Origin: Solirubrobacteraceae bacterium
Lineage (GTDB): Bacteria > Actinomycetota > Thermoleophilia > Solirubrobacterales > Solirubrobacteraceae
Reading direction: 5' to 3'
Assembly (NCBI GenBank): GCA_017882405.1
Contig: JADGPO010000150.1
Coordinates: forward strand, 1-63,853
Length of the DNA stretch: 63,853 nt
A program made the translations under genes and the position numbers. Within the stretch, counting starts at the first letter, position 1, and each line of letters starts with the position of its first letter. The notes below the pieces were generated by a model, which worked only from the letters and a program-made list of their open reading frames with translations, did no database searches and was not told the origin of the DNA. Shown in pieces: positions 1 through 8,066 of this stretch.

Positions 1-224
1 CGCAGTCGTTCACCACCGGCCAGTGCCCGGTGATGCGCTACCACCGCGGGCTGATGCACGCGATCCTCAACGACCGCGTGCAGATCGCCAAGGCCGTCAA
101 CGCCACCGTGATCACGCTCGACGACGCCCCCCAGGGCTACCAGGACTTCGACAAGGGCGCGGCCAAGAAGTTCGTGTTAGACCCCCACCAGATGCTCGGC
201 GACAAGCAGCGGATCGCCGCGTAG
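1..224 (+). CDS. Formaldehyde dehydrogenase (glutathione-independent, zinc ADH family), C-terminal part
   Basis: Only the last 74 or so residues lie in the window; the reading frame is open from base 3 through the TAG at 222-224. The visible protein has the block TGQCPVMRYHRGLMHAI, then DDAPQGYQDFDKGAAKKFV, which is the characteristic C-terminal end of glutathione-independent formaldehyde dehydrogenase (FdhA-type, NAD-dependent, zinc MDR superfamily). These enzymes oxidise formaldehyde to formate in the cytoplasm. The GTG/ATG codons near base 30 are internal, because the family match continues upstream to the window edge. Catalytic zinc and NAD-binding residues are outside the window, so the activity is inferred from the C-terminus alone. 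No downstream gene is coupled to it. Confidence 0.85.
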   Translation, partial: QSFTTGQCPVMRYHRGLMHAILNDRVQIAKAVNATVITLDDAPQGYQDFDKGAAKKFVLDPHQMLGDKQRIAA

Positions 225-488
225 CCGCGAGCGCTACGCGAGACCACAAGATCCCATCAGCGGGACGCGGAGGGAACCACCAGACACCTCACATCGCAAA
301 ATCCGCCGTGGCGATCGCGGGCGCGGCCGGCTTGCTGCTCGCGCTGCCGCTGGTCGCCACGGCGGCGCGGACGCTCGCTCTCGCCCTAACGCATACGCCG
401 GCTGCGGCACTGGCACAGCGACACATGCCGCGCAGCTCTCCTTGCCAGGACGTCAAGGCGTCTCCCGATCACCGGACGGCATGGCCCT

Positions 489-511
489 GGACACGCGCGA
501 AAAGCGTGTCC
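489..511. repeat. Perfect 8-bp inverted repeat (hairpin)
   Basis: GGACACGC at 489-496 and its exact reverse complement GCGTGTCC at 504-511 are separated by seven bases (GCGAAAA). A T-run follows about 25 bases later, too far for a classical intrinsic terminator. It could be a transcription end signal for the upstream gene or a protein-binding dyad; the sequence does not decide. Confidence 0.55.
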
Positions 512-621
512 CGGACCACGTCCCGTTTTTCCCGCCACATTTGCAGGCGAAGAGCCGAAGGTTCCGACCCAGGAGCCGGGCTCGGACAGGCGGCCGGCTG
601 AAGCGAGCGCGGCGTGGGCTG

Positions 622-658
622 AAGTGCGGAACTTAGTGCGGAATTTTGTTCCGCACTT
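622..658. repeat. Triple copy of a 9-mer: two direct, one inverted
   Basis: AGTGCGGAA occurs at 623-631 and again at 635-643, and its exact reverse complement TTCCGCACT sits at 649-657. The second and third copies form a perfect 9-bp stem with a five-base TTTTG loop. It lies about 80 bp before the Doc-like remnant. Clustered operator-like repeats of this kind are typical of autoregulated toxin-antitoxin promoters or mobile-element ends; which applies here is inference. Confidence 0.6.
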
Positions 659-735
659 GGCGCGCCTCCGGCCCCGCCGTTATTGGGAATTCGGCGCTCC
701 GGTGTGTCTCGGGGCACGAGGGAGGCGGAGGGGGG

Positions 736-1035
736 GTGATCGGGGCTGTCGTGGTTCGGGGTCGGTGGTTGCTCGCCTCCGCTGCGGCGCGTCCATCCAG
801 CAGCGCCTTCGGAGAAGACGCTTACCGGACGTTTCCGGAGAAGGCGGCAGCGCTCATGCATTCGCTGGCACGCAACCACGCTCTCGTTGACGGGAACAAG
901 CGGCTCGCCTGGGCGGCCACCCGCGTGTTCTGTTTGCTCAACGGCCGTGACCTCGCTTTCACCGTCGAGGATGGCGAGACCATGGTTCAGGCAATCGCCC
1001 GCGGCGAGCTCGAGGCGAGAGACGTCGCCGCCATG
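736..1035 (+). pseudogene. Doc/Fic-family toxin remnant
   Basis: The frame reads a block like the Doc (death-on-curing) subfamily of Fic proteins: ARPSSSAFGEDAY, then EKAAALMHSLARNH, then the Fic signature HALVDGNKR at about 866-892. Doc toxins modify EF-Tu and are normally paired with a Phd antitoxin. The usual N-terminal helix before the VVVR segment is missing, and upstream residues are low-complexity glycine. At the 3' end the similarity stops after RDVAAMI near 1035, where the reverse strand becomes the end of an integrase. No Phd antitoxin is visible. The open frame itself runs 646-1107 but only the central part is family-like. I regard it as a truncated remnant. Confidence 0.65.
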
Positions 1036-1450
1036 ATCTGGGAGTGGCCCATCGCGCTCTTGACGGAGATCAGATCGACCCCGCCAGCGACGAGCAGCGA
1101 GCCGTAGGTGTGGCGTAGATCATGGAAGCGGAGGGGAGGGAGGCCAGCTGCGTTGCGGGCGCGCTCATAGCGACGCCGCAAGGCTAGGCTGAGGGATCCA
1201 GGCAGCGGCCGAAGCGGTTACAGAACACGTACTCGTCCGGGCCGGTGTAGTCGTCGCGTCGGCTCAGGCGGTCAAGGGCGCCGGCTGCCTGGTCGGGCAG
1301 CGGGGCCTCGCGGAAGTGCCCGCTCTTGGTCGAGGTCTCCTCGACGTTGGCGGGAGCGTGCGGGACGCGATGAGCTTGCGGCCGAGCAAGTGGACGTCAC
1401 GCCGGCGCAGGGCGACGAGCCGGGATGCGCCGGACATCGACTCGCGAACG
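1036..1450 (-). pseudogene. Tyrosine recombinase (phage-type integrase) C-terminal remnant, frameshifted
   Basis: Read on the minus strand, three frames together give the C-terminal half of a tyrosine integrase: ALRRRDVHLLGRK (about 1440-1375), ANVEETSTKSGHFREAPL and DEYVFCNRFGRCLDPSA (about 1345-1187), then RRRYERARNAAGLPP and the catalytic box HDLRHTYGSLL with AMGHSQ (about 1177-1036). The middle segment ends in a TAG at 1184-1186. A five-base insertion there (TAGCC repeated next to GCC) accounts for the frame change into the last segment. A second frameshift lies near 1370. The terminal catalytic tyrosine region is absent, because the Doc remnant takes over. It cannot make an active recombinase. 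Confidence 0.7.
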
Positions 1451-1529
1451 GCTTGGCGAATCAGCCCGTGCCGACGCACCAACCTGATCAGCCGGGATCG
1501 GCGATGATCAGATTGCCGCGCCCGACGCG

Positions 1530-3626
1530 CTATGAGCGGCCGAGCTGGGGATCGCTGGTCAACCCGGCGCGGGACTCCAGGCGGCCCGCTAGCTGGTAGC
1601 TGAAGCTGGCGTCGCCTTGCGTCGTGAGCGCGATGTCGTACCAACCGCCGGAGTGGCGGGTGTCGATCGTGATCTCTCCTGTGCCGTGCAACTTGACGTG
1701 CCGGTCGGTGCCGTACGCGTCGCCGACGTCGACGACGACCGGCGGTCGATGGTGGCCGAAGCCAGGACGACCTCTGTTGTCGGTGAGCTGGAGCCTGAGC
1801 TTGCCGACGTCCTGGTTGCCACGCGCCTCGACCTTCAGCACCGTCGCGGGAGAGCCGGCGAAGTGGCGGAAGAAGCCGTTGGGGCCGTGGACGCTGAGGT
1901 CGTAGATGCCGGGGTTGGCCAGCGCGATGGCGAGCTCGTCGCCGGCGCCGATGGTGTAGCTGTAGGGCGCGCCGGGCACCGTCAGCGATCGTGCCTGGAG
2001 GTGAGCGCCGAGCCTGCGGTGGTTCTTGACCGCGAGCTTGAGCCTGCGGGGGTCGGCGTCGAAGCCGAGGTCGACGCGGTAGCCCAGCCGGCGCGAATGC
2101 CGCACCCCTGGTTCCTGGACCGGCACCGATCCCGAAGCCGGCGGCGTCGGGGTGTAGGTGGGACTGCTCGTGCCGGTCGGCTTGTAGGCGGCGACGCCGG
2201 GCAGCGGCGGGACCGAGTCGGACGCGCTCTCGAAATCAAACGCCGAGGTCAGATCGCCGCAGACGGCCCGGCGCCACGGAGTGATGTTGGGTTCGTCCAC
2301 GCCGAACCGCGCCTCGAGCAAACGGATCAGCGACGTGTGGTCGAACGTCTCCGAGCAGACCCAGCCACCCGCGCTCCACGGCGAGACGACGAGCAACGGC
2401 ACGCGCACGCCGCAGCCGTACGGTCCGACGACGCCGTCCGAGCCGCCCGACGTCCCGGCCCTGCCGTCGAACAGCTCGTTGTCCAGCGGCACGGTTGACT
2501 GCCCGGCGAGCCCGCCCACGTTGGGGTAGGGCCCCACCACGTGGTCGAAGAAGCCGTCGTTCTCGTCAAAGGTGATCAGCAGCGCCGTCTTTGACCACAC
2601 GTCGGGGTTGCTGGTCAGCGCGTTGAGCACTCCGGCGGTGTACCAGGCGTAGCCGGCGGGCCACGCCGGATGCTCGGTGTACGCCTCGGGCGCGACGATC
2701 CAGGACACGCTCGGCAGCTGCCCACTGGCCACGTCGGCGGCAAGGACGTCGAAGAACCCGCCGCTCTTGTTGACGTCGGTTCCGGTGCGAGCCCTCTGGT
2801 ACGGCGGGCTGCCCGGGGCCGCGTTCTGGTAATTGAAGAAGTACAGCAGCGAGTTGTCGCCGTAGTTGCCGATGTACGGATCCGACGTCCAGCCCCAGGC
2901 GCCGGCCTTGTCAAGGCCGTCGCCGGCGTCCTGATAGATCTTCCAGCTGATCCCGGCCGCCGGCAGCCGCTCCGGGTAGGTCTGCCACCCGTACCCGAGC
3001 TCGTCGTTGGCGATCACCGGCCCGCCATTTAGCCCGTCGTTGCCATCCCAGCCAGTCCACATGTAGTAGCGGTTGGGGTCGGTCGGACCGAGCATCGAGC
3101 AGTGGTAGCAATCGCAGACCGTGAAGGCGTCGGCCAGCGCATGGTGGAACGGAAGGTCTGAGCGCTGCATGTGCGCCATCGAGGTGGCGGTCTTGGCCGG
3201 TATCCACTGGTCCCAGTTGCCGCCGTTGAACATCTCGTGAGTCCCGTCCCAGCTGTGGTCGAGATCCTCGATGAAGGTGAGGGCCAGGTTGCCGACATCC
3301 GGACGGAACGGCGGCACGACCGTGGCTCCGTCGGCCTGGTACCAGACCGGCCGGCCGCTGGGAAGAATCACCGGATGCGGATCGCCGAACCCACGTACTC
3401 CACGCATCACGCCGAAGTAGTGATCGAACGCCCGGTTCTCCTGCATCAGCACCACGATGTGTTCGACATCCTCGAGCGAGCGGGTCGCCTGGTTCGCCGG
3501 GATCGCGAGCGCGCGAGCGATGCTGTCGGACAGCATCGTCGTCGCGACGCTACCGCCTGCGAGCTGAAGGAACCTACGCCGATTGACAACCCGCATCAGC
3601 ATCACCAGCCTGATATCCACGGGCAA
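1530..3626 (-). CDS. plcC: Phospholipase C, phosphocholine-type, Tat-exported
   Basis: This 698-residue protein is a member of the bacterial phospholipase C/acid phosphatase phosphoesterase family, which hydrolyses phosphatidylcholine or sphingomyelin outside the cell. A twin-arginine signal (NRRRFLQLAGG, residues 15-25) is followed by the catalytic start MQENRAFDHYFG at about 61-72 and TFDENDGFFDHV near 355. The last 190 residues look like the paired beta-rich C-terminal domains (DUF756) of this family. Met11 (base 3596) sits closer to the twin arginines and may be the true start. It stands alone, with convergent or gene-free neighbours. The 3' end approaches the integrase remnant. Confidence 0.9.
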   Translation of the reverse strand: MPVDIRLVMLMRVVNRRRFLQLAGGSVATTMLSDSIARALAIPANQATRSLEDVEHIVVLMQENRAFDHYFGVMRGVRGFGDPHPVILPSGRPVWYQADGATVVPPFRPDVGNLALTFIEDLDHSWDGTHEMFNGGNWDQWIPAKTATSMAHMQRSDLPFHHALADAFTVCDCYHCSMLGPTDPNRYYMWTGWDGNDGLNGGPVIANDELGYGWQTYPERLPAAGISWKIYQDAGDGLDKAGAWGWTSDPYIGNYGDNSLLYFFNYQNAAPGSPPYQRARTGTDVNKSGGFFDVLAADVASGQLPSVSWIVAPEAYTEHPAWPAGYAWYTAGVLNALTSNPDVWSKTALLITFDENDGFFDHVVGPYPNVGGLAGQSTVPLDNELFDGRAGTSGGSDGVVGPYGCGVRVPLLVVSPWSAGGWVCSETFDHTSLIRLLEARFGVDEPNITPWRRAVCGDLTSAFDFESASDSVPPLPGVAAYKPTGTSSPTYTPTPPASGSVPVQEPGVRHSRRLGYRVDLGFDADPRRLKLAVKNHRRLGAHLQARSLTVPGAPYSYTIGAGDELAIALANPGIYDLSVHGPNGFFRHFAGSPATVLKVEARGNQDVGKLRLQLTDNRGRPGFGHHRPPVVVDVGDAYGTDRHVKLHGTGEITIDTRHSGGWYDIALTTQGDASFSYQLAGRLESRAGLTSDPQLGRS

Positions 3627-3938
3627 CGCCCATACGCTGCCCTGCTCTGAGCGACCTCGGGGCCAACCGGCCCGGTCAATGCGGGCGGCATGCTAGGCCG
3701 GCTCGGCGGCGGCGTCCACACCGCTCACAACGCGCTCACGACATGCCCACAAGAAAATCACGAGCGCTGTCAGGCCCCCGCCCGAGGGTCTGAGTACGGA
3801 CATCTGCGCTCCTGAAACCGGCGTACGAGCAGCAGCCTCAGATGAGGGCTTGGAGTCGCGATACAGCGACTCATGACGGAGAATGTGGGCGGATGAGCCT
3901 CAGCGGTACTTCCCCCGTCGACGGTCGTTGAAGCAACG
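3627..3938. other. Divergent intergenic region
   Basis: This stretch separates the start of the leftward phospholipase gene from the rightward phosphatase gene, so it should hold both promoters. I see no further gene, convincing promoter pair or repeat in it. Confidence 0.45.
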
Positions 3939-4541
3939 GTGCAAGGCCCACAGCCTCCCGAGCGACGTGAGGTGACACTCCTGCTCGCGCGGCATGGCGA
4001 GACCGCGGACAACGCCAACGGGTTGATCCTCGGACGGCGCGATCCGCCGCTGTCAGCGCTCGGAAGGGGGCAGGCCGAGGCGCTGGCCGCCCGCGCGCAA
4101 CGCGCCGGTGTCGCCGCCGTTTGGGCTTCGCCGCTGCTCAGGGCGCGGCAGACAGCGTCTGTCGTGGCCCGGGCGATGGGCTGCGACGTGGTCGTCCTGG
4201 ACGACCTGATCGAGTCCGACCGCGGAACGTGGGAGGGACAGTCAGTCGCCGAGCTGGCGCGCGTCTCGCCGCAGCTTCACGCAGCGTTCGAGAGGGGCGA
4301 GCCGGCGTTCGCCTTCCCGGGAGGTGAGTCGTTGCTCGACCAGGTGCAGCGGACCCGCCGAGCGCTCACGAACGTTGCCGCGGGCGTTGCCCCGGCGCTC
4401 GTCGTCGCGCACGCCGGAACGATCCGGGCCGCGCTGCTCGCACTGGACCGCGCCGTCCCCGCCGAGCGTGAGCTACCGCACGGCGAGATGCTCGAGTTGG
4501 TGTGGAGCGCAGCCGGGACCGGCGAGGCCGGCCCCGGCTGA
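3939..4541 (+). CDS. Histidine phosphatase family protein (phosphoglycerate-mutase-like)
   Basis: A cytoplasmic histidine-phosphatase-superfamily enzyme of about 200 residues. The catalytic RHGET motif is at residues 18-22 (LLARHGETADN), and the second catalytic histidine is in VVAHAGT near residue 150. SPLLRARQTA is the usual arginine-containing block that positions the phosphate. Members include broad-specificity phosphatases and cobalamin ribazole phosphatases; the substrate cannot be read here. The GTG at 3939 gives the longest frame, but GTG at 3972 (VTLLLARHGE) is an equally plausible start placed closer to the motif. It converges with dhaK, leaving only 10 bases between the two stops. 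Confidence 0.85.
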   Translation: MQGPQPPERREVTLLLARHGETADNANGLILGRRDPPLSALGRGQAEALAARAQRAGVAAVWASPLLRARQTASVVARAMGCDVVVLDDLIESDRGTWEGQSVAELARVSPQLHAAFERGEPAFAFPGGESLLDQVQRTRRALTNVAAGVAPALVVAHAGTIRAALLALDRAVPAERELPHGEMLELVWSAAGTGEAGPG

Positions 4542-4551
4542 CGCCACAGGG

Positions 4552-5547
4552 TCAGAAGATGCGGACGGCCACCTCGGCGGGTGCGTCGAACAGCTCGTTG
4601 AGCTCGTCGTCGAGCTTGACGAGCGTCAGCGACGCGCCAGCCATGTCAAGCGAGGTGCAGTACTCGCCGACGTAGTTGCGGGTGACGTTGATTCCCCGCT
4701 CGGCGAGGCCCTGATGGGCGCGGCCGTAGCAGATGTAGAGCTCGGAGATCGGCGTGCCGCCGAGGCCGTTGATCATCAGCGCGACGTCGTCGCCCGACGA
4801 GTAGGGAAGATCCGACACGACGGCCTCGAGCAGCTCGTCGATGATGTCGTTGGCGCTCGCGAGCTTCTCGCGCCGGCGGCCGGGCTCGCCGTGGATCCCC
4901 ACGCCCATCTCCATCTCGTCGTCGCCGAGCTCGAACAGTGGCGAGCCCTTTGCGGGCGGTGTGCATGAGGTCAGTGCCATCCCCATCGTGCGGGTTACGC
5001 TGTTCACGCGCTCGCCGAGCTTGACGAGCTCCTCCAGCTCGGCACCCTTCTCCGAGGCAGCGCCGACGGCCTTGATGACGAAGAAGTTGCCCGCGACCCC
5101 GCGGCGGCCGACGGTGTACGTCGAATCCTTGACCGCGACGTCGTCGTCGACGACGAGCGTGGCGACCTTGATGCCGTCCACCTCGGACAGCTCGCGTCCC
5201 ATGTCGAACGCCATGCGATCGCCGGTGTAATTGTTGATGATGTGCAGTACGCCCTTCTCGCTGCGCATCCGCTTCGTCGTCTCGTACACATAGTCCGACG
5301 GCGGGGCGGCGAACACGTCGCCCGGACAGGCGGCGTCGAGCATGCCCTTGCCGACGACCATCACGTGGGCGGGCTCATGACCGGAGCCTGACCCCTGGAC
5401 GATCGACACCTTGTCGTCGCGCGGGGCGTCGGCCCGCATGATCAGGTTGTACTCCGGGACGTATTTGAGCTTGCCCGGGTTGGCTGCCTCGATGCCCTTC
5501 AGCATCTCCGGAACGAACTGCTGGGGGTCGTTGACGAACTTCTTCAC
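4552..5547 (-). CDS. dhaK: Dihydroxyacetone kinase subunit DhaK
   Basis: This 331-residue protein is a full-length DhaK domain. It binds dihydroxyacetone through a hemiaminal with a histidine, here His219 in GVGIHGEPG. The substrate-pocket motifs GSGSGHEPAH (52-61) and NNYTGD (105-110) are present. DhaK works with DhaL, encoded just upstream (25-base gap). The phosphate donor is ATP for DhaKL pairs or a PTS protein DhaM; no DhaM is visible here. Last gene of a leftward operon with an aldolase, a HAD phosphatase and DhaL. The true substrate may be dihydroxyacetone or a related ketose or tetrulose, since DhaK homologues have diversified. Confidence 0.93.
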   Translation of the reverse strand: MKKFVNDPQQFVPEMLKGIEAANPGKLKYVPEYNLIMRADAPRDDKVSIVQGSGSGHEPAHVMVVGKGMLDAACPGDVFAAPPSDYVYETTKRMRSEKGVLHIINNYTGDRMAFDMGRELSEVDGIKVATLVVDDDVAVKDSTYTVGRRGVAGNFFVIKAVGAASEKGAELEELVKLGERVNSVTRTMGMALTSCTPPAKGSPLFELGDDEMEMGVGIHGEPGRRREKLASANDIIDELLEAVVSDLPYSSGDDVALMINGLGGTPISELYICYGRAHQGLAERGINVTRNYVGEYCTSLDMAGASLTLVKLDDELNELFDAPAEVAVRIF

Positions 5548-5572
5548 TGTTTCTCCTCTCGTGGTGCCAGCG

Positions 5573-6223
5573 TTACTGAGCTGTCTCGAGCCCGGCCGCC
5601 CGCACGGCCTTGCTCACGGCTTCGAACATCACCGCAACTCCGATCGCCCCGGCGTCCGCCGAGTCACGACTGCGCTCTCCGGTGTAGGAGGCCCTCCCCC
5701 GCTGGGCGAGCATGCCGTTCGTCGCTTCGGCGCTCGTGCGCGCGGTGGCCGCCGCACGTTCGATCGCCGGCCCGGCGCCGGCCGGAAGCGCCGACTCGAG
5801 CTCGTCGACGGCGGGGACGAGCGCGTCGAGGAGTGTCTTGTCGCCGACGTTGGCGCTGCCGCGCTGCTTGATCCCCTCGATCGCGGCCCGAAGCGCGGCG
5901 ATGACCTGCTCGCCGCTTGGTTCGGCGACGTCGTTCAGCGCGCCGCCGGCGCGCAGGAACGCGGTGCCCCAGATCGGGCCCGACGTGCCGCCGATGCGCT
6001 TGCTGAGGACCATCGCGGTCTTCTTCAGCAGGCCGGCCACGTCGCTGTACTCCATCGCGTCCCACTCCGACAGGACGACCTCGAAGCCCCGGGCGAGCGA
6101 ATAGCCGAAGTCGCCGTCGCCGACGACGGCGTCGAGCTCGCAGAAGTACTTCTCGTTTTCGACCGCGGTCTGGGCGACCACGCGGACGATCTGCTGGGCC
6201 TGGCGCAACGCGGCCTCGCTCAT
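5573..6223 (-). CDS. dhaL: Dihydroxyacetone kinase subunit DhaL
   Basis: The nucleotide-binding partner of DhaK, 216 residues. DAVVGDGDFG at residues 31-40 supplies the aspartates that bind two Mg ions and ADP. The frame is open further upstream, but the start at 6223 is chosen for two reasons: a strong ribosome site (AAGGAGG) precedes it, and its ATG overlaps the upstream HAD gene's TGA as ATGA, which implies translational coupling. Later blocks KRIGGTSGPIWGTAF and SANVGDKTLLDAL are typical of DhaL. Confidence 0.93.
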   Translation of the reverse strand: MSEAALRQAQQIVRVVAQTAVENEKYFCELDAVVGDGDFGYSLARGFEVVLSEWDAMEYSDVAGLLKKTAMVLSKRIGGTSGPIWGTAFLRAGGALNDVAEPSGEQVIAALRAAIEGIKQRGSANVGDKTLLDALVPAVDELESALPAGAGPAIERAAATARTSAEATNGMLAQRGRASYTGERSRDSADAGAIGVAVMFEAVSKAVRAAGLETAQ

Positions 6224-7011
6224 ACGGCCTCCTTGTGGGATAGGGTCAGGGTTCGGCAGGCGTCGAGATCGGCGAGCGTCAGCCACTCGCCGGGTTGCGC
6301 GCCGCCACGATTGGCCAGCACGGTCGCCGGCTCGCCGGGGTCGCCAAGGCTCGTCACGACGAGCACCGCCTCGCTCATGTCCTCCTCGGTCGTGTAGCTC
6401 GACAGGGTCACCACGCAACGCAGCCTCGCCGCCACGGCAGCCAGCAGCCCGTTGCGGGAGTCCTCGATGACGATTGCCTCCTCGGGACCAATCTGGAGCC
6501 GCTGCAGCGCCACGTTGTAGATCGCCGGGTCGGGCTTCTTGGCGGGGACGACGTCCCCGGCGAAGACGGCGAACCTCGCCGCGCTGGCTTCGCCGACGGC
6601 GTGTTGCAGCACCGCCCGGACCGATTCCTCAGCCGAGGTCGAGGCCACCGCGAGCGTCCAACCGGCGCGTAGTGCCTCGTCGACGATGCGGGCGATGCCG
6701 GGACGCGGCGCCAGGCGCCCCGCCTGGACGATCGCCTTGTACTTCGCCGTCTTGCGTCGATGCCAGTCGGCGAGCAGCGCTTTCTGTCCCCCCACGTCGG
6801 CGGCCAGACGGTTGGCGGTGACGAACTCGTCGGTCAACAGCGAGGCCATCCGCTCCTTGCCGCCCCCGATCCGTAGTTTGACGCCGTACTCCGCCTCCGA
6901 CCACCGGACCGGCAGTCCGAGCTCGGCGAACGTCTCGTTGAAGGCAGGACGATGACCGTCACGCTCAGTGTCGGCGAGCACGCCGTCACAGTCGAAGATC
7001 AGCGCCGGCAC
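6220..7011 (-). CDS. HAD-superfamily phosphatase, CbbY-like
   Basis: This 263-residue HAD hydrolase starts at a GTG (7009-7011) four bases after the aldolase stop. The nucleophile motif is DCDGVLADTE (Asp7 and Asp9), followed by a cap domain with GGKERM. ASTSAEES supplies motif II, PAKKPDPAIY the motif III lysine, and IEDSRNG motif IV. The AFNETFAELG-GGKERM arrangement resembles CbbY, a xylulose-1,5-bisphosphate phosphatase, and related sugar-phosphate phosphatases. In this operon it probably acts on a sugar phosphate that the kinase and aldolase also handle. The frame extends upstream to 7110, but that part is antisense-like and overlaps the aldolase. Confidence 0.85.
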   Translation of the reverse strand: MPALIFDCDGVLADTERDGHRPAFNETFAELGLPVRWSEAEYGVKLRIGGGKERMASLLTDEFVTANRLAADVGGQKALLADWHRRKTAKYKAIVQAGRLAPRPGIARIVDEALRAGWTLAVASTSAEESVRAVLQHAVGEASAARFAVFAGDVVPAKKPDPAIYNVALQRLQIGPEEAIVIEDSRNGLLAAVAARLRCVVTLSSYTTEEDMSEAVLVVTSLGDPGEPATVLANRGGAQPGEWLTLADLDACRTLTLSHKEAV

Positions 7012-7015
7012 GTGC

Positions 7016-7792
7016 TCAGCCGGACGTGGCGGACAGCGGCCGAGCACGGCCCGCTGAGCCGAACATGCGGATGTGGTACTCGGCCATGTCCTTGACGGCC
7101 TGCCTGACATGGCTGAGCAGGGACGGCGGATCGTGCTTGTTGGGGTTTGCGGCCAGGTATTCCCGGTGGGAATCGACGAACGCGATCTTCAGCGCGGTGG
7201 AGATGTTGACCTTGGCGCAGCCGCGGGAGATCAAGTCGCTGAACTGCTGCTCGCTCAACCCCGTGCCGCCGTGCAGGACCATCGGGATCGGGTGAAGCTC
7301 GACCACCTCGGTGACCCGCTCGGGCCGGAGCTCGGGAGCGCGCTTGTAGAGGCCATGCGCCGTGCCGATCGCGGGGGCGAAACAGTACACGCCGGTCTCC
7401 TCGATGAATTGCGCGGAGACCTGCGCCGGATGCACCACCCCGGCCTCGTCGGAGCCGATCCCGTCCTCTACGCCGAGGACGCTCTCGATCTCTCCCTCCA
7501 CCTGCGCGCCATGGGCGTCCGCCTCGGCGACGACCTCGATCGTCTGACGCGTGTTCTCGGCCACATCCAGCGCCGAGCCGTCGAACAGCACCGAGTTCCA
7601 GCCCGCGTCCAGACAGGTGGTGATCCACTCCCGGTCGGGGCAGTGATCGAGATGCAGCGACACCGGCACCGGAACCTCGTCTGCGCGTGCGCGCCACATG
7701 CTGTACAGCGGCCGGACGCCGATCGACTTCACGGTCTTGACGGAGGTCTGAACGATCAACGGCGAGTCCAGCTCGGTGGCCGCCGCGAGCAC
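7016..7792 (-). CDS. Class II fructose-bisphosphate aldolase family, lacking the N-terminus
   Basis: The protein (258 residues) matches class II aldolases from the segment that normally follows the first 35-40 residues: LAAATELDSPLIVQTS, then the metal and catalytic block LHLDHCPD (46-53), FDGS, and HGGTGL near residue 175. In family members a GAFN segment and a first beta strand precede EAVLAAA. Here the same frame reads SELEAVLAAA and then hits an in-frame TGA about 45 bases upstream, with nothing aldolase-like beyond. The only available start is GTG at 7792. Either the gene is 5'-truncated and inactive, or it makes a shortened barrel. First gene of the aldolase-HAD-DhaL-DhaK operon. Confidence 0.75.
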   Translation of the reverse strand: MLAAATELDSPLIVQTSVKTVKSIGVRPLYSMWRARADEVPVPVSLHLDHCPDREWITTCLDAGWNSVLFDGSALDVAENTRQTIEVVAEADAHGAQVEGEIESVLGVEDGIGSDEAGVVHPAQVSAQFIEETGVYCFAPAIGTAHGLYKRAPELRPERVTEVVELHPIPMVLHGGTGLSEQQFSDLISRGCAKVNISTALKIAFVDSHREYLAANPNKHDPPSLLSHVRQAVKDMAEYHIRMFGSAGRARPLSATSG

Positions 7793-8066
7793 AGCCTCGA
7801 GCTCCGAGCGCGAGCGTACCTGCGAACGGCTGAGGACTCAAGTATCTCGGCTGATCTCCACCTCCGCTTGCGATGTCTGCGACTGTGGCGACAGTAGGCC
7901 GAGGTGCTGGAAGACTTCCTGTGGAATGCGGCTCTTTGCTCTCCTCCTCGGACTGAGCTGATCGGACCGGCTTGGGCGCGACCTCGGTCACGACGCGCCG
8001 CCGCCGCGGCGAGGCGGCCGCCGAGGCCCACCGGCTCCGCCTGGGCGCGGTAACGGTGCCGCGGCG

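Larger units (their letters stand above)
225..735. other. Gene-free stretch with inverted repeats
   Basis: No convincing coding region lies between the formaldehyde dehydrogenase stop and the Doc-like remnant. Short open frames exist on both strands but none resembles a protein I recognise. One frame around 285-400 reads like a hydrophobic secretion signal (KSAVAIAGAAGLLLALPL) and could be the remnant of an exported protein, but it has no clear start and no body. The stretch also holds two repeat structures, annotated separately. Confidence 0.5.

Noticed and set aside
646..1107. A functional Doc toxin
   Set aside because: The N-terminal segment is missing, the C-terminus is antisense to an integrase, and no antitoxin gene is present.
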